From MWFE01 sp964481075 (GTDB lineage Bacteria > Bacteroidota > Bacteroidia > Bacteroidales > Tenuifilaceae), in the NCBI GenBank assembly GCA_964481075.1, contig CAYZSD010000194.1, positions 1 through 5,779 of the forward strand: DNA of 5,779 nt. The letters run 5' to 3'. Position numbers and translations under genes: made by a program. This document shows, piece by piece, positions 1 to 4,624 of the stretch (its first letter is position 1; each line of letters starts with the position of its first letter). The notes below the pieces were generated by a model. It was not told the DNA's origin and ran no database searches. It worked only from the letters and a program-made list of their open reading frames with translations.

Positions 1-12
1 ATGATGTTAATG

Positions 13-99
13 AAAAAGCGATGCACGTGGTAGGGATTGATTGAAACAATAACCCTGCTGCATCGCAAAGTGGGTAGTATAGAAAATGGGAGAATGGAG
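13..99 (+). repeat. Hairpin-core direct repeat, copy 1
   Basis: Left member of a pair of direct repeats; the other is at 1804-1890. The core is a perfect 8-bp inverted repeat, GCGATGCA (18-25) and TGCATCGC (59-66), 49 bp end to end. A 3' tail follows that shares GTAGTAT and TGGGAGAAT with copy 2. By hand alignment about 67 of 87 positions match copy 2. Nearly all of the core difference lies in 12 bases (28-39), where this copy has GGTAGGG and copy 2 has its reverse complement CCCTACC. In this copy AGGG (32-35) can also pair with CCCT (53-56), giving a longer imperfect hairpin. No ORF is associated. It is probably a dispersed palindromic intergenic element, but the family is not one I can name. 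Confidence 0.75.
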
Positions 100-267
100 A
101 GGGTTGATTTAGGTTTTAGGTTTGGAGACGGAAGACGGGAGACGGGATACGAAAGACCGAAGTCCGAAGAGAGTATTTGGTAGTTGGTAGTTTGTAGGAA
201 AAAATACACTGCTTAACTCTGTGGAATTTGTGTAACCTGACTACCGACAGGTAGATCTGTGGCTTAA
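100..267. repeat. Gene-free mosaic of short repeats downstream of the ATPase gene
   Basis: No credible gene is present. Positions 125-170 are purine-rich tandem-like sequence built from variants of GGAAGACGGGAGACGGG and GAAAGACCGAAG. Positions 180-197 repeat TAGTTGGTAG-like units. Positions 211-224 and 256-269 are related units containing CTGTGG and GCTTAAC. Between those two units lies a small palindrome, CTACC-gaca-GGTAG (241-254). Similar degenerate purine-rich and CTGTGG-type repeats occur in the intergenic DNA of many Bacteroidota; that is recollection, not a search. The 241-254 hairpin might weakly attenuate the minus-strand ATPase transcript, but it has no T-tract, so it is not called as a terminator. 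Confidence 0.55.
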
Positions 268-1464
268 CTAGTAAAGGAATCCGAAGAGCCACAAGGGTAT
301 CACATTCCTGTAGCCAATTTCAATGTTATCCATTGCCACAAACGCCTCGTTGATACCCTGCAACTGCTTTGCAGATTTATTCTTTCCCTCAATCTCAAAG
401 GCATATCGATTGTTAACCAAGAAGTCGCATTTGGGATGTGATGTTAACAAATGCCCGTTACTGATCTGGTTGGCAAAGAATGTTTCCCTAAGTGTTCCCA
501 TTTCTGGCTCGCTATTCAGCGAAAGGGCGTAGTTTAAAGCCGTATTACTCAGGTAGATTTTTTGTGGCTTGGTCAGGTAGCTTGTTGGCGTTGATGTCTC
601 TCTTAGGAGCAGCAGCACATCGGCTTGCTCCAGTAGCGAGATTAGCCTAAGCAGCACATCGCGCGACACACCAGTTTTTCGGCTCAGCTCAGCGATGTTT
701 GGCTTAAAGGGGACGCTATCTGCAATAAAAGCTAAAATCCTCTTTATGTTCACCGTAGTGGAGTAAGTGAACTGCTCGATGGGCATCAAATCCATCTCGA
801 TGATGACATTGATAACGCTATTTAGCCTTTGGAAGAATTTTGCCTTGCTCTCGAGGTAGAATGGATATGCACCACCCATCAAATACTCCTTAAATACTGG
901 TATTATGGGCTTTACCTTCTCTAGTATTCCATTGGCTATTCGCTGGTGGTTATTGAAAACCTCTTCAAGGGTTACGGGCTTGATGATTGTTCCATTCTTC
1001 AAGGCAATGAATTCGCGAAGCGAGAGGTTGTGAAGATGATAAATCGCTGCTCGACGGCTTAGGTCGGCCGATGCCTTATGGATCTGTATCGCCGATGAAC
1101 CTGAAACCACTACTCGCATTTGTGGGTAAGCATCGTAAATGTTCTTGACCTCAACGGCCCAATTGGGGTATCTATGCACCTCATCAATAAACAGATGACG
1201 TCCACCATTGATGTAAAAATCCTCCGCTATGCTCATGAGGTCAATCCTAGAGAACACAACGTTGTCGAGGGATGCATACAAAGATTCATTGCTTAATCCG
1301 TATTTCTTTTTCAAATACTGGAGCATCAGCGTTGTTTTTCCGGTACCCCTTGCACCTGTTATTACTACAAGCCTATCATCCCATTGGATGTCGTGCATCA
1401 AATACCGTTCAAAATCGTAGGAGCATCCAAGTATTTGCGATTGAGACAGTTTGATTATATCCAT
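268..1464 (-). CDS. AAA ATPase with DUF4143 C-terminal region
   Basis: A 398-residue protein of the AAA_14/DUF4143 family: stand-alone P-loop ATPases common in Bacteroidota and archaea, with no settled function. The Walker A motif GARGTGKTT is at residues 37-45 and Walker B LFIDEVH at 91-97. VVVSGSS at 118-124 fits a sensor-1 position, and the arginines of LSRRA (135-139) are arginine-finger candidates. Residues ~253-290 (PNIAELSRKTGVSRDVLLRLISLLEQ) look like a winged-helix DNA-binding segment. The C-terminus has a PD-(D/E)XK-nuclease-like pattern, CDFLV (346-350) then FEIEGKNK (356-363), but the usual ExK is ExE-G-K, so nuclease activity is doubtful. No signal peptide or membrane segment is evident. 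It is monocistronic, preceded by a -7 box and twin palindromes, and flanked by direct repeats. The length is typical and the frame intact. Family assignment is firm; role unknown. Confidence 0.93.
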   Translation of the reverse strand: MDIIKLSQSQILGCSYDFERYLMHDIQWDDRLVVITGARGTGKTTLMLQYLKKKYGLSNESLYASLDNVVFSRIDLMSIAEDFYINGGRHLFIDEVHRYPNWAVEVKNIYDAYPQMRVVVSGSSAIQIHKASADLSRRAAIYHLHNLSLREFIALKNGTIIKPVTLEEVFNNHQRIANGILEKVKPIIPVFKEYLMGGAYPFYLESKAKFFQRLNSVINVIIEMDLMPIEQFTYSTTVNIKRILAFIADSVPFKPNIAELSRKTGVSRDVLLRLISLLEQADVLLLLRETSTPTSYLTKPQKIYLSNTALNYALSLNSEPEMGTLRETFFANQISNGHLLTSHPKCDFLVNNRYAFEIEGKNKSAKQLQGINEAFVAMDNIEIGYRNVIPLWLFGFLY

Positions 1465-1471
1465 AACTTAT

Positions 1472-1489
1472 TGTTGTTATCACACAGCA
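1472..1489. promoter_or_regulatory. Candidate operator O1 (TGTTGT-N6-ACAGCA)
   Basis: An 18-bp imperfect palindrome: TGTTGT (1472-1477), a 6-bp spacer TATCAC, and ACAGCA (1484-1489). One arm position breaks the symmetry. It matches O2 (1505-1522) at 15 of 18 positions, including TATC of the spacer. It overlaps the edge of the -7 box of the ATPase gene and the predicted start of transcription, where a bound protein would block initiation. The regulator is unknown; the winged-helix segment of the ATPase itself is one candidate (inference). Confidence 0.55.
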
Positions 1490-1495
1490 AATATA
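1488..1495 (-). promoter_or_regulatory. Bacteroidota-type -7 box for the ATPase gene
   Basis: Read on the minus strand this is TATATTTG, a full match to the TAnnTTTG -7 consensus of Bacteroidota housekeeping promoters. It lies 23 bp upstream of the ATG at 1464. A GTTG (1521-1518, minus strand), 22 bp further upstream, could serve as the -33 element and lies inside O2. Start of transcription would be around 1482, giving a leader of about 20 nt with no Shine-Dalgarno sequence. Confidence 0.55.
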
Positions 1496-1504
1496 ATAAT
1501 AAAA

Positions 1505-1522
1505 TGTTGTTATCGTACAACA
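1505..1522. promoter_or_regulatory. Candidate operator O2 (TGTTGT-N6-ACAACA)
   Basis: A perfect 6-bp inverted repeat, TGTTGT (1505-1510) and ACAACA (1517-1522), with a TATCGT spacer. It begins exactly 33 bp from the equivalent position of O1, about three helical turns, so two bound dimers would sit on the same DNA face. It overlaps the position expected for the -33 element. A binding function is inferred from symmetry, duplication and placement. Confidence 0.55.
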
Positions 1523-1578
1523 CATATATAAAAACTGAATGTTCTTGCTTTAAAGTGGCGTTTGGTGTTAGAAGAGAT

Positions 1579-1597
1579 AGAACGCGGAGAACGCAGA
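1579..1597. repeat. Short AGAACGCRG tandem repeat
   Basis: Two adjacent 9-bp units, AGAACGCGG (1579-1587) and AGAACGCAG (1588-1596), differ at one base. They resemble the degenerate 'GAACGCGGAGAACGCAGAG' repeats seen in intergenic regions of many environmental bacteria (recollection). The tract breaks off at 1597, where the GC-rich CCTGCC palindrome begins. Confidence 0.5.
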
Positions 1598-1601
1598 CCC
1601 G

Positions 1602-1656
1602 CCTGCCCTGTCTGCCCTGTCTGCTGACAGGCAGGCGACAGGTAGGCGACAGGTAG
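1602..1656. repeat. GC-rich CCTGCC/GGCAGG palindromic repeat cluster
   Basis: The left side holds two perfect 9-bp units CTGCCCTGT (1603-1611, 1612-1620). The right side holds two perfect 11-bp units AGGCGACAGGT (1633-1643, 1644-1654). The centre is a perfect hairpin, CCTGTC (1616-1621)-TGCT-GACAGG (1626-1631), whose arms extend imperfectly into the tandem units. No T-tract follows. The base composition stands out from the AT-rich surroundings. Short open frames cross it on both strands but show only repeat-encoded sequence. Confidence 0.65.
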
Positions 1657-1682
1657 GGGGTAGCGAGGGCAAGTAAAAGAAA

Positions 1683-1735
1683 TATCGAACAAGGGAATTG
1701 AACTTGCCTGCGGTAAGCAGGTATCGAACATCGAA
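1683..1735. repeat. TATCGAA-type degenerate repeat with an internal CCTGC hairpin
   Basis: Units TATCGAAC (1683-1690), ATTGAAC (1697-1703), TATCGAAC (1722-1729) and ATCGAA (1730-1735) form a degenerate tandem tract. It is interrupted by CCTGC (1707-1711)-GGTAA-GCAGG (1717-1721), a mini-palindrome like the core of the cluster at 1602-1656. TATCGAA tracts of this sort are frequent between genes in Bacteroidota (recollection). Confidence 0.5.
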
Positions 1736-1759
1736 TTAAGTTTTAAGAAGAGGGAAGGG

Positions 1760-1776
1760 CTGCCCCAGAGGGGCAG
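1760..1776. repeat. CTGCCCC-aga-GGGGCAG hairpin repeat
   Basis: A perfect 7-bp inverted repeat with a 3-nt loop, followed by AATGTTGGTTGAA. It closely resembles a widespread Bacteroidales intergenic repeat, a short GC-rich hairpin followed by AATGTTTGTAGAAA-like sequence (recollection, not searched). There is no T-tract on either side, so it is not called as a terminator. Confidence 0.5.
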
Positions 1777-1803
1777 AATGTTGGTTGAATAATGAGAGTA
1801 AAT

Positions 1804-1890
1804 AAAAAGCGATGCACGCTATACCCTACCATTGAAACAAAAACCCTGCTGCATCGCAATTTAAGTAGTATGAAATTTGGGAGAATAGAG
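1804..1890 (+). repeat. Hairpin-core direct repeat, copy 2
   Basis: Right-hand partner of the element at 13-99, in the same orientation, with start points 1791 bp apart. The arms GCGATGCA (1809-1816) and TGCATCGC (1850-1857) are identical to copy 1 and again span 49 bp. Positions 1831-1859 match copy 1 at 28 of 29 bases. The variable 12 bases (1819-1830) contain CCCTACC, the reverse complement of GGTAGGG in copy 1. The tail (1865-1890) keeps GTAGTAT and TTGGGAGAAT. Together the copies bracket the ATPase gene, its promoter and part of the repeat mosaic. Confidence 0.75.
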
Positions 1891-1902
1891 TTTTGAATGA
1901 AG

Positions 1903-1933
1903 TTTTTTTTTATTGAAATATCTCTTTCAATAA
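1903..1933. repeat. T-tract and 9-bp hairpin
   Basis: A run of eight T (1903-1910) overlaps by one base a perfect inverted repeat, TTATTGAAA (1910-1918)-TATCTC-TTTCAATAA (1925-1933). The T-run precedes the hairpin on the plus strand and becomes an A-run after it on the minus strand. It therefore has the wrong geometry for an intrinsic terminator of sodB or of any plus-strand transcript. Function unknown. Confidence 0.5.
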
Positions 1934-1965
1934 TAACCTTACAAACACTTAATTAAGAGTATATT

Positions 1966-2008
1966 CGGAAAGTTGCTTCGTCGCAAAATACGCTCCTCGC
2001 AATGACGC
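1966..2008 (-). repeat. CGTCATTGCGAG-type dispersed repeat
   Basis: On the minus strand it begins CGTCATTGCGAGGAGCG and ends GCGACGAAGCAACTTTCCG. This is the layout of a palindromic dispersed repeat family with the signature CGTCATTGCGAG...GACGAAGCAATCT, which I recall from many bacterial genomes including Bacteroidota. It lies about 75 bp beyond the sodB stop. No coding potential. No other gene-like signal is seen in the rest of 1891-2082. Confidence 0.6.
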
Positions 2009-2082
2009 TGTAAACTTTTATATTAATTATCGTTTCACAACACTTTCAGAAGAACTTCTAAAATGGATTTAGCTGGCTCGTC

Positions 2083-2661
2083 CTACCCAAGCCGTTGTTC
2101 AACAACCTTCCAGTCAACTATGCTCCAAAAAGCCTCAATGTAATCGGCACGGCGGTTCTGATAGTCAAGGTAATAGGCGTGTTCCCACACATCGCAGGTT
2201 AGTAATGGTTTGTATCCGTTTCGCAGGGGTGTTCCTGCATTCGATTCCTGAATTATCTCCAGGTTTCCATACGCATCCAAGGCGAGCCAAGCCCAACCCG
2301 ATCCGAAAAGGGTAAGGGCTGCCTTTGCAAATGTTTCCTTGAAGCTGGCAAAAGTTCCAAAATCTTTCTCAATGGCCTGAGCTAGTTCACCCGTAGGCAT
2401 CTCCTTGGGATTTCTGCTAAAAGTTTCAAAGTAGAAGGTATGATTCCATACCTGAGCACCATTATTAAAGATACCACCCTCCGATTCCTTAACTATTGTT
2501 TCCAAATCGGCATTCTCGAAACGAGTTCCTTTAATGAGGTTATTTAGATTATTAACATAGGCTAAATGGTGCTTCCCATGATGAAACTCAATCGTCTTTT
2601 GGCTAATCAGTGGGTTCAGATCGCTCAATCCGTAAGGTAGGGTTGGTAGTTGAAATGGCAT
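2083..2661 (-). CDS. sodB: Superoxide dismutase, Fe-type (Fe/Mn family)
   Basis: A 192-residue cytoplasmic enzyme that dismutates superoxide to hydrogen peroxide and oxygen; no signal peptide. The four metal ligands expected from E. coli SodB (H26, H73, D156, H160) are present shifted by one: H27, H74, D157 and H161 (in DVWEHAYY). Second-shell Y35 and W123 are kept. Q70 in NNGAQVWNH corresponds to the active-site Gln of Fe-dependent enzymes, whereas Mn enzymes have Gly there and Gln further on. This supports Fe use, though cambialistic activity, known in Porphyromonas SOD, cannot be excluded. Length matches the family, and the N-terminus MPFQLPTLPYG fixes the start. It is a single gene, divergent from the DUF1573 gene, with its own -7 box and an inverted repeat at the predicted transcription start. 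No convincing terminator was found. Confidence 0.97.
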   Translation of the reverse strand: MPFQLPTLPYGLSDLNPLISQKTIEFHHGKHHLAYVNNLNNLIKGTRFENADLETIVKESEGGIFNNGAQVWNHTFYFETFSRNPKEMPTGELAQAIEKDFGTFASFKETFAKAALTLFGSGWAWLALDAYGNLEIIQESNAGTPLRNGYKPLLTCDVWEHAYYLDYQNRRADYIEAFWSIVDWKVVEQRLG

Positions 2662-2696
2662 GCTATTAAGTTTTTGAGGTTATACAATTATTTCTG

Positions 2697-2718
2697 TTGA
2701 ACAAAATGATTTGTTCAA
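2697..2718. promoter_or_regulatory. Perfect 9-bp inverted repeat at the sodB transcription start
   Basis: TTGAACAAA (2697-2705), four bases, then TTTGTTCAA (2710-2718). It lies just downstream of the sodB -7 box, so it spans roughly +1 to +22 of the sodB transcript. It could be an operator for a repressor or a 5'-terminal mRNA stem-loop. It does not match the Fur or PerR box sequences I know. The outer TTGA...TCAA resembles CRP/FNR half-sites, but the spacing is too wide. Confidence 0.55.
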
Positions 2719-2724
2719 TTAATA

Positions 2725-2732
2725 CAAAGATA
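2725..2732 (-). promoter_or_regulatory. -7 box for sodB
   Basis: TATCTTTG on the minus strand is a full match to TAnnTTTG. The predicted start of transcription is near 2719 and the leader is about 57 nt. No clear TTTG -33 element is seen at the usual spacing. No Shine-Dalgarno sequence precedes the ATG at 2661, as is usual in this phylum. Confidence 0.55.
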
Positions 2733-2782
2733 ACAAAATCTTTTTTATAGCATTTTTTATTCCATATCCATTTTTTTTCCAT

Positions 2783-2790
2783 TAACTTTG
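2783..2790 (+). promoter_or_regulatory. -7 box for the DUF1573-aminotransferase operon
   Basis: TAACTTTG matches TAnnTTTG exactly and lies 32 bp before the ATG at 2823, giving a short leader of about 27 nt. Upstream is a T-rich tract without an obvious -33 TTTG. It is 50 bp from the oppositely directed sodB -7 box, so the two promoters are separate. Confidence 0.6.
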
Positions 2791-2822
2791 GAGCACTTTT
2801 TCGTTTCTTAAATCACAAACCC

Positions 2823-3278
2823 ATGAAAAGAATTCTAATAGTTTCAATGCTTCTTCCGCTATTTGTTTTCTCCCTAAGAGGTCAAGACAAAACGGCAAAG
2901 AGTGAAGAAAGGGTCAGTAACCCAAATGCTATTGCAACGTTCCAAAGCACTGAGCACGATTATGGCGATATTGTTTACGATGGTGATGGTTTATGCACTT
3001 TTGTCTTCACAAATACTGGCACCGAACCTTTGATGCTCACCAACGTAAAGGCATCGTGTGGATGTACTGCACCAAAATGGTCGCGCGACCCCATTAAGCC
3101 AGGCGAGAAGGGCGAAATCGAGGTGAAGTATAACACTCGCATTGCTGGATCCTTTAACAAAACCGTAACTGTTCAAACCAACGGCGAGCCAATGCAAGTG
3201 ATCCTGAGGATAAAAGGTAGGGTGTTGCCCCAGGAAACTACACCAAGCCCAGCCGAGGTTGACGTTAAGAAGAAATAG
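2823..3278 (+). CDS. Exported DUF1573 domain protein
   Basis: A 151-residue protein. Residues 1-20 form a Sec signal peptide (KR, hydrophobic ILIVSMLLPLFVFSL), with likely cleavage just before Q21. There is no lipobox cysteine, so a soluble periplasmic protein is expected. Residues ~38-135 are a DUF1573 domain, an immunoglobulin-like beta-sandwich abundant in Bacteroidota. Its hallmarks are HDYGDI (45-50), the FxFTNTG strand (60-66), the SCGCTAPKW motif with C79 and C81, the KPGEKGEIEVKY turn (92-103), and TVTVQTNG (114-121) before the last strand. The tail is short and charged, ending VDVKKK. The CxC pair is the family signature; its role is not established. It is first in a two-gene operon, 19 bp before the aminotransferase start, with no obvious functional link. 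Confidence 0.92.
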   Translation: MKRILIVSMLLPLFVFSLRGQDKTAKSEERVSNPNAIATFQSTEHDYGDIVYDGDGLCTFVFTNTGTEPLMLTNVKASCGCTAPKWSRDPIKPGEKGEIEVKYNTRIAGSFNKTVTVQTNGEPMQVILRIKGRVLPQETTPSPAEVDVKKK

Positions 3279-3297
3279 TAACCAAATACACCATAAA

Positions 3298-4497
3298 ATG
3301 CCACAAATATCTGAAAAAGGGAAAGCAATGCCCGCTTCCCCCATACGAAAACTTGTCCCTTTCGCCGAGGAAGCAAAACGCAAAGGCAGAAAGATTTACC
3401 ATCTCAATATCGGACAGCCCGATATAGCTACCCCTGAGCTGGCTCTTAAAGCTATCAGAGAGAACCCGTTGAAAGTTGTGGAGTACAGCCATTCGGCTGG
3501 TAACGAGAGCTATAGAAAAGGCCTTGCCTCATACTACCAGAGCGTTGGAATCAATGTTACTCACAACGATTTGATTATTACAACGGGTGGTTCTGAAGCC
3601 ATTACCATTGCCTTCATGGCATGCTTAAATCCGGGCGATGAGGTTATTACACCTGAACCATTCTACGCTAACTACAACGGTTTCGCAACAACTGCTGGAG
3701 TAAAGATTGTTCCTGTAACCTCATCAATTGAAACAGGATTTGCCCTCCCTCCTATCCCTGATTTTGAAAAGTTAATCACAACTAAAACAAAAGGGATAAT
3801 AATCTGTAACCCCAATAACCCAACGGGCTACCTCTACTCTCGCGAAGAGCTAGAGCAGCTTGCAGTGCTTGTTAAGAAGTACGACCTTTACCTCTTCTCC
3901 GACGAGGTTTACCGTGAGTTCTGCTACGATGGTAATAGCCACTTCTCGGCCATGAACCTTCAGGGGCTTGAGGAGAACGTTATTCTAATGGACTCCGTTT
4001 CAAAACGATACAGCATGTGTGGCGTTAGGGTTGGCGCAATGATTTCGCGCAACTGCGAGGTTATGAAAACTGCCCTCAAATTCGCTCAAGCACGTCTTTG
4101 CCCCCCATCCTACGGTCAAATTGCCGCCGAAGCGGCATTGAAAACACCAAAAGAATATTTTGACGAGGTTTACAACGAGTACATCGAACGCAGAAACTAC
4201 ATGGTTGATGCACTGAACAAGATGGAAGGTGTGGTTTGCCCAAAACCTAAAGGAGCATTCTATACGGTTGTAAAACTTCCTGTTGACGATGCCGATGTTT
4301 TTGCACAATGGCTTCTGGAAAACTTCGAGCACAAGAACCAAACCGTAATGCTTGCTCCTGCCTCTGGTTTCTACGCAACTCCAGGACTGGGCAAGAATGA
4401 GGTGAGAATAGCCTACGTTCTTAAGATTGAAGACCTTAAGAATGCAATGGAAACGCTTGAAGAAGCGTTGAAGGTTTATCCAGGGAGAAAGCTCTAA
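3298..4497 (+). CDS. Class I/II PLP-dependent aminotransferase
   Basis: A 399-residue cytoplasmic fold-type I aminotransferase transferring amino groups from an amino acid to a 2-oxo acid; aspartate or aromatic substrates are likely, but specificity cannot be read here. Visible features are NIGQPD (37-42) in the substrate-binding N-terminal part, GGSEA (97-101), NPNNPTG (171-177) with N174, SDEVY (201-205) with D202 and Y205 for the cofactor ring, Schiff-base K236 in SVSKRYSMCGVRVG with R244 near the phosphate, and R370 in NEVRIAYV for the substrate carboxylate. The start at 3298 is preferred: MPQISEKGKAMPASPIRKL is the family-like N-terminus, whereas the in-frame ATG at 3259 would overlap the DUF1573 gene and add 13 uncharacteristic residues. 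No Shine-Dalgarno sequence. It is second in its operon and followed by a strong terminator. Confidence 0.95.
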   Translation: MPQISEKGKAMPASPIRKLVPFAEEAKRKGRKIYHLNIGQPDIATPELALKAIRENPLKVVEYSHSAGNESYRKGLASYYQSVGINVTHNDLIITTGGSEAITIAFMACLNPGDEVITPEPFYANYNGFATTAGVKIVPVTSSIETGFALPPIPDFEKLITTKTKGIIICNPNNPTGYLYSREELEQLAVLVKKYDLYLFSDEVYREFCYDGNSHFSAMNLQGLEENVILMDSVSKRYSMCGVRVGAMISRNCEVMKTALKFAQARLCPPSYGQIAAEAALKTPKEYFDEVYNEYIERRNYMVDALNKMEGVVCPKPKGAFYTVVKLPVDDADVFAQWLLENFEHKNQTVMLAPASGFYATPGLGKNEVRIAYVLKIEDLKNAMETLEEALKVYPGRKL

Positions 4498-4507
4498 GAA
4501 TAATGTA

Positions 4508-4534
4508 TATCGAATGAAGATTATTGAATGAAGA
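4508..4534. repeat. Short tandem repeat TATYGAATGAAGA
   Basis: Two 13-bp units, TATCGAATGAAGA (4508-4520) and TATTGAATGAAGA (4522-4534), match at 12 of 13 positions with period 14. They resemble the TATCGAA tract at 1683-1735. A small hairpin, CAGTAA-aatccc-TTACTG (4543-4560), follows. Confidence 0.45.
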
Positions 4535-4582
4535 GGGGCTATCAGTAAAATCCCTTACTGCTGAAAACTTTGATTTTATGTG

Positions 4583-4621
4583 CCGACCACTGGTTTTGTA
4601 TTTAATCAATGGTCGGTTTTT
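4583..4621 (+). terminator. Intrinsic terminator of the DUF1573-aminotransferase operon
   Basis: CCGACCA (4583-4589) pairs with TGGTCGG (4610-4616). After a single C/A mismatch, TGGTT (4591-4595) pairs with AATCA (4604-4608, one G-U pair), leaving an 8-nt loop. TTTTT (4617-4621) follows immediately. The U-tract is on the plus side only, so it terminates the aminotransferase transcript. It may also hinder read-through from the convergent trmN6 gene, which ends at 4625. Confidence 0.85.
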
Positions 4622-4624
4622 CTC

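Noticed and set aside
1..33. A tiny ATG-initiated frame of ten codons at the left edge
   Set aside because: It is too short, lies within the hairpin repeat, and no corresponding frame is kept in copy 2.
1510..1731. A 73-codon minus-strand open frame and an overlapping plus-strand one (1384-1656)
   Set aside because: Both run through the GC-rich palindromic repeats and encode only repeat-derived sequence; there is no recognisable domain, and they overlap the ATPase promoter.
13..1890. Integron-type gene cassette with attC sites
   Set aside because: The paired hairpin repeats suggest it, but no attC core sites (GTTRRRY/RYYYAAC) are recognisable at the hairpin ends and no integrase is in the window.
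1903..1933. Hairpin with a T-run as a possible terminator of sodB
   Set aside because: The T-run lies before the hairpin on the plus strand and reads as A on the minus strand, so the geometry is wrong for termination in either direction.
3259..3297. Upstream ATG extending the aminotransferase by 13 residues
   Set aside because: It overlaps the end of the DUF1573 gene and adds residues not expected at the family N-terminus; the ATG at 3298 fits better.
2991..3383. A 130-codon minus-strand open frame opposite the DUF1573 gene
   Set aside because: It lies antisense to a clear DUF1573 gene and the start of the aminotransferase; the translation resembles no known protein.
4000..4341. A 113-codon minus-strand open frame inside the aminotransferase gene
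   Set aside because: It is antisense to a conserved catalytic region (including K236) and is explained by codon bias of the real gene.
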